From a virus, in the IMG/VR virus record IMGVR_UViG_3300031718_000016, positions 1 through 48,515 of that record: a stretch of 48,515 bases of DNA. One strand, written 5' to 3'. The number at the start of each line of letters is the position of its first letter. The first letter of the stretch is position 1. Shown one piece after another: positions 8,055 through 17,123 of this stretch. Made by a program: the position numbers and the translations under genes. The notes beneath the pieces were generated by a model. That model saw only the letters and a list, made by a program, of their open reading frames with translations. It did not search any database and was not told the origin of the DNA.

Positions 8055-9602
8055 TTATTGCTTCTTATACTTCGACCAAGGGCCGCTCTGTTGCTCCTCG
8101 CTAGGGTAGAATTCCTCGTAGCTAGGGAATTGGTAGCCCTGGGGGAGCTTGGCGTTGCGCTCACCCGATTCCAGCGTCACCTTCATTGGATTAAAGTATT
8201 GCTGAAACGCCCCACTGAACTGGCCCCTTGGGGTGTTGGGTGGCGGAATGGTGTTCATAATCTTGTTGATGAGCGCCCCAAACCTCATTGAGCTGGCCTT
8301 CAAGCCTTGGTTGGTGATCTCAAAAGCCATCCTGGCTGGGAGGGCGTTGAAGTAGGCTTGCATGGCTTGATAGCCCTGGGGAGAAATCCCTTGGCGCTTC
8401 AAGCTATCTAGTGCGGCTGTGGCTGGGCTACTCAAGGCGTTAGCTAGAAGGCCAATGCCTGCTCCAGTGGCCGCGCCAGCGGGACCTCCAACGCCACCCA
8501 GTAAAACGCCAATGGGGGTCGAGCCAACCACCCCACCTAGAACGCCTTGCCCCTGTTGCTCACCGTGGATGAGATCAGTCATCAGCGTCACGTCTTTGGC
8601 ATACTGAGCGCTATTCTTCTCGGTTGATTTGTGCCACTTCGCCACCGAGTCGGCGTAGTGCTGCTGCGCGTAGAGATTCATGCGGCCTTGGGTAGCCGTC
8701 TGAGCAGCGGCGGTTCTCTCTTTCTCCTCTTTGTCCTCCATGCCACGTTCTTGGAGGGTGATATGAGTTTGTCCCTGCTCCTTGCCTATCGCGGAGTTGA
8801 GTACGCCTTCCACTTCTTTGGCTTGCTCAGGTAACATCCCTGGCTTGAAGGGATTGGCTGGAATTAACTTCGCTAGCTTAGGATTCGTCTTAGTCCATAG
8901 GCCCCAACGCTCGTCGGCATCCTGCTGGGAGAGAGGAATAGCGTTACCTCCAGCGGCCTTATCGGGCTTGGCGTTGAATCCAGTTGCAGGAAATACTTGG
9001 CCGGCGTTTGGACCTTGTTCTTCCAACACTCCAGGTGTTCCAGTGTCAGTTTGGAAAGGCGTGACCCCAAACTTGGGCGTGACTGGCTTAGGCTGAGCTT
9101 CGAAGTTTGCCTTAGCTGCCTCAGCGCGATCTTTCTCTGCCTGTGCTTCTTGTGTAGCTTGTCCCTCTGCGCCACTAAGCTGGTGCCCTAAAACTTGTTC
9201 ATTTAGGCGCTTGTTCATGCTGGTGCCGGGAATGGCTGACGCTAGGCCAGGAGCTAACGCAGTTCCGGCCAACTCCACGCCGCGCAGAATCCCCGCGCCA
9301 ACGTGACCAATCTTCCCTAGCACTGAATCAGAGCCTTTTGTTCTATTCCATAAACCCTCAGTGAAGGAGGGCTTGTCCTCAGCATTCTGTAGCTTCTGCC
9401 TGATCGCGCCTACACGCTGCTGTTCAGGCGTTGGGGCGATGGATGTAACGGGCGGTAGGGCGGCAGAGGGCATTCCCATTGGTGAAGAAATGGGCGTAGG
9501 TGAACTGTCTGGTGCTTTGGGCTTGGCTAAGCTGGGCAGCACCGGGGGCAATCCTTGTACAAAAGATTGCTGCGCGTCGGGATCGAGGAGTGATCCAGGC
9601 AT
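8055..9602 (-). CDS. Internal virion-type protein with glycine-rich hydrophobic segment
   Basis: 515 residues. The N-terminal 60 residues are Pro/Ser-rich; a coiled-coil-like Ala/Glu/Lys region follows near residues 145-175. Residues 350-395 (VLGGVVGSTPIGVLLGGVGG and on) are glycine-rich and hydrophobic, like membrane-inserting parts of ejection proteins. The C-terminus is tyrosine-rich. Starts one base after the upstream stop region. Its position beside two similar proteins suggests a role in DNA delivery through the envelope; this is inference. Confidence 0.65.
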   Translation of the reverse strand: MPGSLLDPDAQQSFVQGLPPVLPSLAKPKAPDSSPTPISSPMGMPSAALPPVTSIAPTPEQQRVGAIRQKLQNAEDKPSFTEGLWNRTKGSDSVLGKIGHVGAGILRGVELAGTALAPGLASAIPGTSMNKRLNEQVLGHQLSGAEGQATQEAQAEKDRAEAAKANFEAQPKPVTPKFGVTPFQTDTGTPGVLEEQGPNAGQVFPATGFNAKPDKAAGGNAIPLSQQDADERWGLWTKTNPKLAKLIPANPFKPGMLPEQAKEVEGVLNSAIGKEQGQTHITLQERGMEDKEEKERTAAAQTATQGRMNLYAQQHYADSVAKWHKSTEKNSAQYAKDVTLMTDLIHGEQQGQGVLGGVVGSTPIGVLLGGVGGPAGAATGAGIGLLANALSSPATAALDSLKRQGISPQGYQAMQAYFNALPARMAFEITNQGLKASSMRFGALINKIMNTIPPPNTPRGQFSGAFQQYFNPMKVTLESGERNAKLPQGYQFPSYEEFYPSEEQQSGPWSKYKKQ

Positions 9603-9603
9603 A

Positions 9604-10194
9604 TTATTGGTTTGCGAACCCGCCGGGATTAGCTATCGTCTTGGCTACACCTGCACCAAACTGGCCAAGCTGACTTAGATTGCCCATGACGGAGCTTTGA
9701 TGTTCTTTGGCCCCCTCATAGATACCAAGTGCCTCATTGGCGTTCTTCAACATATCGTTGAGGCCATTTACATTGGTGCCATACAAGCCACCCAGCTCCG
9801 TTAGCGCTTGCTGCTGCTTGGCATGGGCTAAGTTGGAGCTGGCTTCTTCTACACCTAGGGCATTGTGGGAGGCCGTTTCACCAGCGTGCTTAGAGGCTGC
9901 ATCCAACGATGCGCCAAATGCGCCGGGATTCTTAGTACGCTCACCTGCCAGAGTGCCTTGTCCTACTGCGCCAGCTACGCTCCCGCCTAGAGACTGGGAG
10001 CTGGCTGTGTTCATAGTGGCCTTCTCCTCAGCACTAAAGCCCTGGGGATTGGTGGCATTTTGAGTTAGGGTGGGAAATAGGGCATTCCACGCGCCGCCGG
10101 CATTCGAGCCAAAGGTAGAGGCGTAGGCGTTATCAGTCCCTTGTTGTTTTGACGCTGCGCCGGGATCGCCGCCGCCACCGCCGAAAAACGGCAT
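9604..10194 (-). CDS. Internal virion-type protein, 196 residues
   Basis: Begins MPFFGGGGGDPG, then an Ala/Gly/Asn-rich helical protein with a coiled-coil-like middle (residues 115-145). The Gly-rich lead and low complexity resemble small podovirus ejection proteins. Preceded by TAGGAG and by a copy of the junction motif (CCGATAACTTTAT at 10211-10223), so it may begin a transcription segment with the two larger internal proteins downstream. Confidence 0.6.
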   Translation of the reverse strand: MPFFGGGGGDPGAASKQQGTDNAYASTFGSNAGGAWNALFPTLTQNATNPQGFSAEEKATMNTASSQSLGGSVAGAVGQGTLAGERTKNPGAFGASLDAASKHAGETASHNALGVEEASSNLAHAKQQQALTELGGLYGTNVNGLNDMLKNANEALGIYEGAKEHQSSVMGNLSQLGQFGAGVAKTIANPGGFANQ

Positions 10195-10210
10195 AAGAGG
10201 TCTCCTACCA

Positions 10211-10223
10211 ATAAAGTTATCGG
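10211..10223 (-). promoter_or_regulatory. Junction motif copy
   Basis: CCGATAACTTTAT between a TAA stop and TAGGAG of the gene 9604-10194. Confidence 0.55.
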
Positions 10224-10224
10224 C

Positions 10225-10788
10225 TTAGTAGACCTTCGGGGGTTTGCCGGGAGTCCTAGGAGGGCTCACAAACTTGTCTCTCCCATAGCCATAGCCAGCG
10301 TGGGTAGAAGTTCCGCTCCCCGGCGTTGGGGGGAGAGATGGACCTACAGTAGGTGCGCCATCGAGGATGGGAGTAGGGCTTATTGGCGAGCCGTGATAGA
10401 TGAGCGTCGAGCGTGGCCCATCGGGATACATAGCATACGCCCTCACATAGATGGGAGTTGGCCCCATAAACGTTGGTATTCGCGCTGATCTCCCTATGCC
10501 TAGATGGAGAGGATGGGCGTTACTAAAATTGGGGCTGGTGTCATACTCCACAAAATAATTGACGTGGCGTGTGCGGGGGGAGTTATCAGTGATTGTGACG
10601 TGAGTGATTCCGCCCGATGCCACAACATTGAGCGCCTGTGGGGGCGTTGGCGCGATGGTTGGCCCTTGAGGATTGACGCTCAACTTCTGCCCAATGGTGT
10701 CGATGCCATCGCGCAGGGATTGTAGTGCCTCCGCTAAGATAGGAGCGTTGTTCCAGATGCTGTCGAGATTGGCTACTTTGAAGCTCAC
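10225..10788 (-). CDS. Tail-associated protein with fibronectin-like middle
   Basis: 187 residues. A helical N-terminus (ILAEALQSLRDGIDTIGQKL) is followed by a beta region (VTITDNSPRTRHVNYFVEYD...IYVRAYAMYPDGPRS) that reads like a fibronectin type III domain, then a Pro/Gly-rich tail. Such proteins decorate phage tails. Overlaps the stop of the preceding small gene by four bases. Confidence 0.55.
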   Translation of the reverse strand: MSFKVANLDSIWNNAPILAEALQSLRDGIDTIGQKLSVNPQGPTIAPTPPQALNVVASGGITHVTITDNSPRTRHVNYFVEYDTSPNFSNAHPLHLGIGRSARIPTFMGPTPIYVRAYAMYPDGPRSTLIYHGSPISPTPILDGAPTVGPSLPPTPGSGTSTHAGYGYGRDKFVSPPRTPGKPPKVY

Positions 10789-10982
10789 TGATTACGCCCT
10801 CGCACTGGGACGTTGCTCTCCTTCACGGTGAGGATGAGCTTCTGAATATCGAGATAGCAGCGCGGCCCTACCGCAGATTGCGTCCCAACTTCAGCGATCA
10901 AAGCTATTTGCGCCACTTGTATATTCCCTGATGGCTGCACCTGTTCAGTGACTAGAGTAGTTTGTTCAACCTGTAGCGCCAT
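10785..10982 (-). CDS. Small virion-block hypothetical protein
   Basis: 65 residues, starting at TAATG with the upstream stop. It is a beta-rich sequence without cysteine pairs or membrane segments (MALQVEQTTLVTEQVQPSG...). It sits between two tail-type proteins and is likely a minor structural component; no family is recognised. Confidence 0.5.
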   Translation of the reverse strand: MALQVEQTTLVTEQVQPSGNIQVAQIALIAEVGTQSAVGPRCYLDIQKLILTVKESNVPVRGRNQ

Positions 10983-12040
10983 TAGGAAACCTCAGTGTGA
11001 TAGATATGGGCTGCGTCAGCTCCAGCGGCGGTCCATGGTTGGTTGGTTGCTGGATCATTGGCGATACAGCTTTGAACCCATGTCAGTCCAGAGTTGGCGG
11101 TGAATGTAGCCCCCGTCCCAACTGCCGTTCCACTCAACACGCCATTGGTATAGGTGCGCGTATTGCTGTCGGTCTTTTGGTAGTAAGAGCTAACTACCAC
11201 TTGGTTGGGCGCGGTGGTGAAGCCGGCTACAGGAACGCCATAGTCATCATGTATACCTGCTATTGAAGCTGCAACGAAATCCCCGCCATTGGGGGGCACA
11301 ACTGAGACGCACTGGTAGTTGGCGGGGAGGCCGTTGGGCGTAAATTGAGTCGTTAAGCCAACCTTAGAGGCTAGCTTAGTAACCGGCTGAACGTCGAAGC
11401 CAACTGGGGCATTTTGAGTTGTGCCGGTGCTGTCCCACACTCTTAAATAATCAGTGTAGAAGCCTTGGTCCGAGCCGCCGAACTGCCCCGACTGGCCACC
11501 GATCTGAACTTGGTTGGCGTATGCGTTGGCGCTAGTTTGGGTGGTTAGCCCTGTGGCTGAGATAACTAATGCGCCATTCAGCCAACAGTTGACGAAGCCC
11601 CCGCCTGAGCTAGCGATCTTCACTTGAACCTCAATACCGTTGATTGGCTTAGTAGCAGTTTGAATGAGCCCTGGATTGCTCGCGGGGCCAATGTTGGTGA
11701 TGTTTTGGACAAATTGAAGCGCCCCGCTGGGTGTCCATTGGAGCCCCGTCTGAAACGTCCCATTATCGAGGAATACAACAACGGCTGATTGCTGCCCAGC
11801 GGTAGGCATTCCCAGCGCCCCAAAGCTAACGAAGGCCGTTAATATCTGCTGATTGGAGGACAGATTCTTACGCAAATAGCCATTGACGGGAATCAACACG
11901 CCCCCACTTTGGCACCCTGGCGGTGGGGCGAATCGCGCATAGCTAGAGGAATAGGTGTAAGTGCCACCACCTATTGCCTCATAGGCCGCTTGAGCGGTTG
12001 AGTTAACGGTGCAAAACGTATCGGTAAATTGATGGGCCAT
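10982..12040 (-). CDS. Tail protein with LamG/concanavalin-like domain
   Basis: 352 residues. Residues 1-205 follow the jelly-roll pattern of LamG-like laminin/lectin domains: DTFCTVNSTAQ, a central QVKIASSGGGFVNCWLNGALV strand pair, and FYTDYLRVWDST near the end of the domain, typical for phage particle proteins that bind glycans. The remainder is beta-rich. It directly follows the very large tail protein and is likely a receptor-contacting or tail-stabilising part. Confidence 0.65.
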   Translation of the reverse strand: MAHQFTDTFCTVNSTAQAAYEAIGGGTYTYSSSYARFAPPPGCQSGGVLIPVNGYLRKNLSSNQQILTAFVSFGALGMPTAGQQSAVVVFLDNGTFQTGLQWTPSGALQFVQNITNIGPASNPGLIQTATKPINGIEVQVKIASSGGGFVNCWLNGALVISATGLTTQTSANAYANQVQIGGQSGQFGGSDQGFYTDYLRVWDSTGTTQNAPVGFDVQPVTKLASKVGLTTQFTPNGLPANYQCVSVVPPNGGDFVAASIAGIHDDYGVPVAGFTTAPNQVVVSSYYQKTDSNTRTYTNGVLSGTAVGTGATFTANSGLTWVQSCIANDPATNQPWTAAGADAAHIYHTEVS

Positions 12041-12046
12041 ATAGTC

Positions 12047-15000
12047 CTAACTTGGTGATGCGTAGATTAGTAGAGCCAATCGTTGAGCCTGAACGTTTAA
12101 GGGCCATTCTAAGTCGAAGTTAGGCTCAGCCACTAAAGCTCTGCCCTTAGGGGGCCGCGTGCTACCTTTGCCCAACCTATCCAACAGTGGCACCACATAC
12201 ACCACGCCGAAGCCACTTATATAACCCTCTAAGTAGGCGAATAACTTTCTTTGAGAGCCAGTGCCAAACTGTTGCTCCTGCTCATGGCTGGGGGCAAAGT
12301 AGGTTACATAGTAGGCTTGGTTGGGCCTAAAGGTTCCATCTGGCCTAGTGAAGCCTTCGCCATTGAGCGCCCCAATTGCGCCATAATCATCGTCCCAGCC
12401 TCTATTTGGAGTTAGGAAATAGCTGTTGCCATTCCCGCCAGTCAAACCAAGCCCATTCCCCCCAGCTAGAACCATCTGTGGTTCTTGATCGCCATGCATG
12501 TTCATCATCGAGCCGTGGTTGATTGGTAGGTTCCATATTGACCACTTGCGACTGAAATCCGTGGCTATCAGTTTGCCGCTGAAACCTAATCTCACAGGCC
12601 CCTGCCCCTGTATCGCTTCCGCCGTGTTGAGGTTGCGGTAGTCCAGAACCAGCATCTTGTTGCACGACGCTGGAGCAAACGTGGCACCTGTCGGGGAATA
12701 GGCCGTAAGCGGTACGCCCACGAAGATTCTGCGATTCACTGGATCGTTCGTTACCCATACGTGTTTCCTCAAGTTGGGATCAATCGCATCCCATAGTGTT
12801 TGAATTTCCTGACTTACTTTCTCTGGGTGTGCCCCACTAAACGCATATAGCCCCGATTCGGCGGCGAACATGCCCCAGCCCTCAGCTACGTCGAAGCAGC
12901 GCACACTCATCCCGCCAACTATGTCACTCACTGTATAGTTGGTCCATGTCACCGGCTCACCTATGCCATTGTCGGTGGTGCGTAGGAGATGTCCACTACT
13001 AAGGGTATATAAGTTATCTCGAATTATCTTGAGTGACATGACGGGCTCAGGATACTCAATCGCATAGAGCCCAGTTACCCCATCGAAGCCCTCTGGGTTG
13101 AGGCCATAACTCACTCTAACTTGCCCCAAGATAGTTGGGTTGAGTGTGTAGACGATCATCATTTCGTCAATGGTTAGAGCCAACGTGTTACCTAAGTTGG
13201 TAGCATAAACGCGAATCAGCGTGTCACTAGGAATAGTAACTGGCGTGATTGCGTTGAAGTCCGCTGAGATGAAGCCACCAGTCAAGCCTATCGTATTAGC
13301 CGGGATGGTAGCCGATGCCAAGGTTCCGCTGGTAGGGCTATATAAGTCACACACCAGCGTACCTTGCATGTTAGGCGTTTGCGCTTTCGCCCAGCACTTA
13401 AAGGTGTATTGGGTGTTGGGTGAGAGAATCGTAATGTGAACTGCGTCTTGATAAGCGCTTTGTTGAATCTGGCCCCGAGCGACGTTGATGCCATTTCCCA
13501 GGATCGTCCAAGCCATGTAGTAGTCGCCTGTAGTAACCAGCGATCCACCGGCATCATTGCTAGTGTCCCACCCCAGAGGCAGCGTGCCATTAACAATGGT
13601 TGTGCCGCCCTCAAAGCCCATGTTGAGCAAGTTATTAAGTTTGTTGGTATCGCCCCACACTAAGAGACGATTGGAGTAGCTGAACACTCCCGCGCAGGGG
13701 CCAAGGGTTATTTGATTGAACAGGTTATTGCCCGTTATATCCACGCCAATTCCATTAAATAGCGTATTATCGCTGAAGTCGAAAGTAGCGCTAGTAGAGG
13801 TATTATCGTTAACTACAGTAGCTGTAGCTACAGTAGCCCCGCTAGTTGGATCAAAGCTGGGAACTGGGAGATAGAAGAAATTGGCCCCACCTGCACCAGT
13901 AAAGTGAACTACCCGCGCAGTGACGTTGGGCGGTCCAATGGGCAGATTGGTGACGGTTACGCGCTTGTTTCCCGCTGCGGTCCACGTTGAAGGAGGCGAG
14001 GGCTTGGTGATAAAGCCAGTGTCCGTTTGGAAGCTCACACAGACTTGGTGAACGCCTGGGATAGTTAGCCCACCGACAGTGATCGTCCCGCCCTCACCCA
14101 GCGCACTAGCAAAGACGGAGTTAAACTGGAAGCTGGTAGAGCTGAGAACCTTCGTTACGCTCCACGTTGGCGGGGTGGCGAAGGCTGGCACACCGGGGAG
14201 GATGGCTTGCCAGTTGACGCCATCCGTTGAGTATTGCAGGATCAAGAAGCCAGCGCTCTCCCAGTTTTGGTAGTCAATCTCCCCTGGATACACGCCAGCG
14301 GTGGGGAAGGCTACGCTACACGTCTCTAGGTGGTAAGGCACATGGTAGAAGTTGGGCGAGCCGTTGGAGCCAAATAGAGGATTGACTGAGCCAGCGCCGG
14401 TGAAGGATAAGCTATTCTGGGCCGTAACCGTATGGTTGAAGGGATCGCGGAATTGGCCAGTCACAAGCTGCGCCCCACCCCCAATCGCCATAAATGCGCC
14501 ATCATCGTGGCCGAAGCGGAAGAAGTACGTCCCAGCGGCGGGGATACTCAAGTTGAACGTCAGCGTCATGTTGAAAGGTGGCCGTGTGGCATCCCCCAGC
14601 GTCACGCTGGTGCCATCCCAGGTGCCTGATGTATTCACCCCATAGATAGTGAGGGTGGCGTTATCTTCTGTATCCGCCGGCACGCCGCTGAGAAACACCG
14701 TCCCATCTTTGAGGGATGGGTTGAACATGATAGTGTTGTTGGCCGAGGAGAGGGCGAACGATCCAGTGGAAGTTGGCAGGTTGCCACTGTTGTAAGGAAA
14801 AGCGCCCTGCCCCACGCCGGGGTTGTAGGGATACTCTCTACACATCGCGCCGGGGATTAGACCAATGGCGGGGTTCTGGGAGTTGTTGTAGCTATTGTTG
14901 CTATCCCCCGTTATGGTGATAGTCTCCCCCACGATCAAGCCATGTGCAGTGGTTGTATTGACAGTCACTTTAACTGGTACAGCGGTTCCGAAGGAAGTCC

Positions 15001-15766
15001 CTGCGCCCCATATAGCATTCACGTTGTAGGTGAACGAGCGGAGGGTTGGGACAGCCGCGATGGTGTAGGTGCCATTGTATTGAGAGGGAGTAACGCCATA
15101 CACAACTACTATGTCGCCCACGTTGAAGCCATGATTGATGGTCGTGGTTATGGTTACAACTTCCAGCGTGTTGATGGCGGCACTGATAGGCGCTCCACCT
15201 AACGCACCTACAGGGGTAATGCCATCTGGACTGCCGCTGGTGATCGTTAGCGTTGTGGTAGCTGCGTCCGTAACGATAGGGGGAGCCCCTGGACCGTCTT
15301 GCGTAATTCTGCGCCAGCCATTGTTGCCCGTCAGCGTTGGGTCATATTGGCGTGGGATGTCTACGGCATTCTGGCCATCGTGGATGGTGATATATTCCCG
15401 CCCAAACGCTGTCACGCTAGAGGCATAAGCCCCAGGGGTGCTATTGAAGATGATGGATGGGGCGCTGGAGGTAGTTGGGTCTTGCGAGTAGAGCGTCCCA
15501 GCTCCATTGAAGTATAGGTTGAGTGGCTTTAGCTGAGGCCGTTGGAAGGTCTTGTTGTAGTTAACGCTATCCCCGAAGCCCAAGGAGTTAGACGTGAGCA
15601 TTCGCGTTGCGCCGGGGCGGGTAAAGACAGAGCCAGGGACGAAGGCAACGTCTTGGCAATCAGGCGATAGGCCCTCGGGATGCGTGGGGGGCGCGATCTC
15701 GGTATCGAGTCCACCGAATATCGTCCACGCAATTTGGGCGGGAGAACCTTTGGGATTTATGCTCAC
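12047..15766 (-). CDS. Very large podovirus tail protein
   Basis: 1239 residues from a GTG start after GCGAGG. The opening (AWTIFGGLDTEIAPPTHPEG, then QDVAFVPGSVFTRPGATRML) matches the pattern of podovirus tail-tube or stabilisation proteins that list gene products along the tail. Beta-rich repeats occupy residues 150-880, and the C-terminal third (EGWGMFAAESGLYAFSGAHP, NRRIFVGVPL) has propeller-like strands. It is the largest protein in the genome, next to the adaptor and fibre genes, and probably forms the tail nozzle or hub. No protease or lyase motif was seen. Confidence 0.7.
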   Translation of the reverse strand: MSINPKGSPAQIAWTIFGGLDTEIAPPTHPEGLSPDCQDVAFVPGSVFTRPGATRMLTSNSLGFGDSVNYNKTFQRPQLKPLNLYFNGAGTLYSQDPTTSSAPSIIFNSTPGAYASSVTAFGREYITIHDGQNAVDIPRQYDPTLTGNNGWRRITQDGPGAPPIVTDAATTTLTITSGSPDGITPVGALGGAPISAAINTLEVVTITTTINHGFNVGDIVVVYGVTPSQYNGTYTIAAVPTLRSFTYNVNAIWGAGTSFGTAVPVKVTVNTTTAHGLIVGETITITGDSNNSYNNSQNPAIGLIPGAMCREYPYNPGVGQGAFPYNSGNLPTSTGSFALSSANNTIMFNPSLKDGTVFLSGVPADTEDNATLTIYGVNTSGTWDGTSVTLGDATRPPFNMTLTFNLSIPAAGTYFFRFGHDDGAFMAIGGGAQLVTGQFRDPFNHTVTAQNSLSFTGAGSVNPLFGSNGSPNFYHVPYHLETCSVAFPTAGVYPGEIDYQNWESAGFLILQYSTDGVNWQAILPGVPAFATPPTWSVTKVLSSTSFQFNSVFASALGEGGTITVGGLTIPGVHQVCVSFQTDTGFITKPSPPSTWTAAGNKRVTVTNLPIGPPNVTARVVHFTGAGGANFFYLPVPSFDPTSGATVATATVVNDNTSTSATFDFSDNTLFNGIGVDITGNNLFNQITLGPCAGVFSYSNRLLVWGDTNKLNNLLNMGFEGGTTIVNGTLPLGWDTSNDAGGSLVTTGDYYMAWTILGNGINVARGQIQQSAYQDAVHITILSPNTQYTFKCWAKAQTPNMQGTLVCDLYSPTSGTLASATIPANTIGLTGGFISADFNAITPVTIPSDTLIRVYATNLGNTLALTIDEMMIVYTLNPTILGQVRVSYGLNPEGFDGVTGLYAIEYPEPVMSLKIIRDNLYTLSSGHLLRTTDNGIGEPVTWTNYTVSDIVGGMSVRCFDVAEGWGMFAAESGLYAFSGAHPEKVSQEIQTLWDAIDPNLRKHVWVTNDPVNRRIFVGVPLTAYSPTGATFAPASCNKMLVLDYRNLNTAEAIQGQGPVRLGFSGKLIATDFSRKWSIWNLPINHGSMMNMHGDQEPQMVLAGGNGLGLTGGNGNSYFLTPNRGWDDDYGAIGALNGEGFTRPDGTFRPNQAYYVTYFAPSHEQEQQFGTGSQRKLFAYLEGYISGFGVVYVVPLLDRLGKGSTRPPKGRALVAEPNFDLEWPLNVQAQRLALLIYASPS

Positions 15767-15825
15767 CAGACCTCGCTCTGGAAGCTAGACCTAGCCTCCA
15801 CGAAGGCGGAAGCTGGGCTAGAGAT

Positions 15826-16209
15826 TTAGCGTCGGGGGAACGTAGCGCAAACGCGAATCACGTATGAGTTCTCGTTGTCGCCGGCGTTCATAGCTTGACC
15901 GTTGGTTTTCTCAGCCCCCGCCGTGAAAATTTGAAGCAAGCCGTTCTTCTGAGTAGTGCCTTGGCAATACTGGAAGTATGACTGATGGCTAGCTCCCTGT
16001 GCCGTAGTGGACTGTACCCACACCAGCAACGGAAGGCTAGTTGAGTTGGCGATATTACCCGCTTGTGTAAGATCACACGTAATGCCGCCTGTGGCATAGG
16101 TGTCGGTGGCGGCGCTGAATGTCAGCGTGAACCAGTAGTTGATGACGGTAGAGCCGATGTCATACTGGGGCGGATTAAGAACAGCGAGCTTGCAGGTTGC
16201 GGTAGCCAT
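15826..16209 (-). CDS. Small structural protein, possible head decoration
   Basis: 127 residues, beta-rich, with four cysteines (TATCKLAVL, ITCDLTQ, QYCQGTT, RVCATFP) that could pair in a stable fold. ATG start after GGGGAGAAACC; the junction motif lies about 40 bases upstream. Position between the large tail protein and the head-tail adaptor suggests a virion surface or neck part. No family is recognised. Confidence 0.5.
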   Translation of the reverse strand: MATATCKLAVLNPPQYDIGSTVINYWFTLTFSAATDTYATGGITCDLTQAGNIANSTSLPLLVWVQSTTAQGASHQSYFQYCQGTTQKNGLLQIFTAGAEKTNGQAMNAGDNENSYVIRVCATFPRR

Positions 16210-16248
16210 AGTGGTTTCTCCCCTGGAACTGCGTCAGGATGCTTCTAA

Positions 16249-16261
16249 AGAAAGCTACCGC
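16249..16261 (-). promoter_or_regulatory. Junction motif copy
   Basis: GCGGTAGCTTTCT, one mismatch; TAG ends the 29-residue gene; about 40 bases before the gene 15826-16209. Confidence 0.5.
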
Positions 16262-16344
16262 GATAGGGAGAGGCCGTAGAGCATCAGCATTACGAATAAG
16301 ACAAAGATAAACTCAGCGCCCAGTTGATAGTTAGATTTCTTCAT
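16255..16344 (-). CDS. 29-residue membrane peptide
   Basis: A very short frame, ATG shared with the adaptor stop as TAATG. It has a basic lead (MKKSNYQ) and a single hydrophobic span (FIFVLFVMLMLYGL), and its TAG stop sits inside a junction-motif copy (GCGGTAGCTTTCT). The coupling to both neighbours supports it being translated. It could be a lysis-related or superinfection peptide; nothing proves this. Confidence 0.45.
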   Translation of the reverse strand: MKKSNYQLGAEFIFVLFVMLMLYGLSLSR

Positions 16345-17123
16345 TAGAAAATCGTCCCTTCCCAGCCCCCACGTCCGCCGTATGCCCGTTTAGATACACC
16401 CTTACGTTGCTTCTTCCTGGTGGTGGAGCTAACAATCTGGTCTATCTCCTGCTTCGCCATATCAAAGAGCGTGCCGGCGTTCTGCGCCCCCCTGGGATTG
16501 GCGAAACACCATGCGGTCATAAAAGCGATAGCAATAGCGCTACGGCGAAAAGGAACAACGCTAGTAGGCCCAGTAAGCTCAGGAGAATAGCTGACATAGC
16601 GCATTCGTATGTCATTCGCCATCGTCGCCCCAGGGAGATAGATCGCATCGGTTCTCCAGTCATAGTAACGGAATTGCTGAACTTGCATCAGCGCCCCTTC
16701 GATGCCATCTATCGCGGGAGTAATCTGAAAGAAGGGATTCTGGGTATTAGAGAAGCGTTCCCAGAGGCGTAGAGGTACGATAAGGTCACCTGGGAGTGCA
16801 GGATTAGCGTGGTTGTTCGCCCCGTCGAAGTAGCCGCTCTGGCTGATCCAAACTTGCTGCGTCGGATCGGTGCTCTGGCATGGCGAGATCGAGAGGAGGT
16901 AGGTTTCTTTGACATTGAACTCAACTCCATTCGAGGCCAACTCATGCTCTACAATTCTCTTGGCTTGGTTGAGGTAGACATAAGTAGCCGGCCAATCGTC
17001 GGTGAGAATATCACCAGCGGTGCTCTCCATTACATCATTGAGCGCCGCTCGGGCGTTATTCAGCACATACTCCGCAGTGTCATATGCTGAGCCCTGACCA
17101 ACGGTTGTAGGAACATTAGGCAT
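16344..17123 (-). CDS. Head-tail adaptor (connector) protein
   Basis: 259 residues, with a helical N-terminus (AYDTAEYVLNNARAALNDV), a central beta part with WISQSGYFDGANNHAN and LPGDLIVPLRLWER, then a C-terminal helix and basic tail. This order is typical of podovirus adaptors that sit under the portal. It starts TAATG with the fibre gene upstream and lies between capsid and tail genes. Assignment by pattern and position. Confidence 0.6.
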   Translation of the reverse strand: MPNVPTTVGQGSAYDTAEYVLNNARAALNDVMESTAGDILTDDWPATYVYLNQAKRIVEHELASNGVEFNVKETYLLSISPCQSTDPTQQVWISQSGYFDGANNHANPALPGDLIVPLRLWERFSNTQNPFFQITPAIDGIEGALMQVQQFRYYDWRTDAIYLPGATMANDIRMRYVSYSPELTGPTSVVPFRRSAIAIAFMTAWCFANPRGAQNAGTLFDMAKQEIDQIVSSTTRKKQRKGVSKRAYGGRGGWEGTIF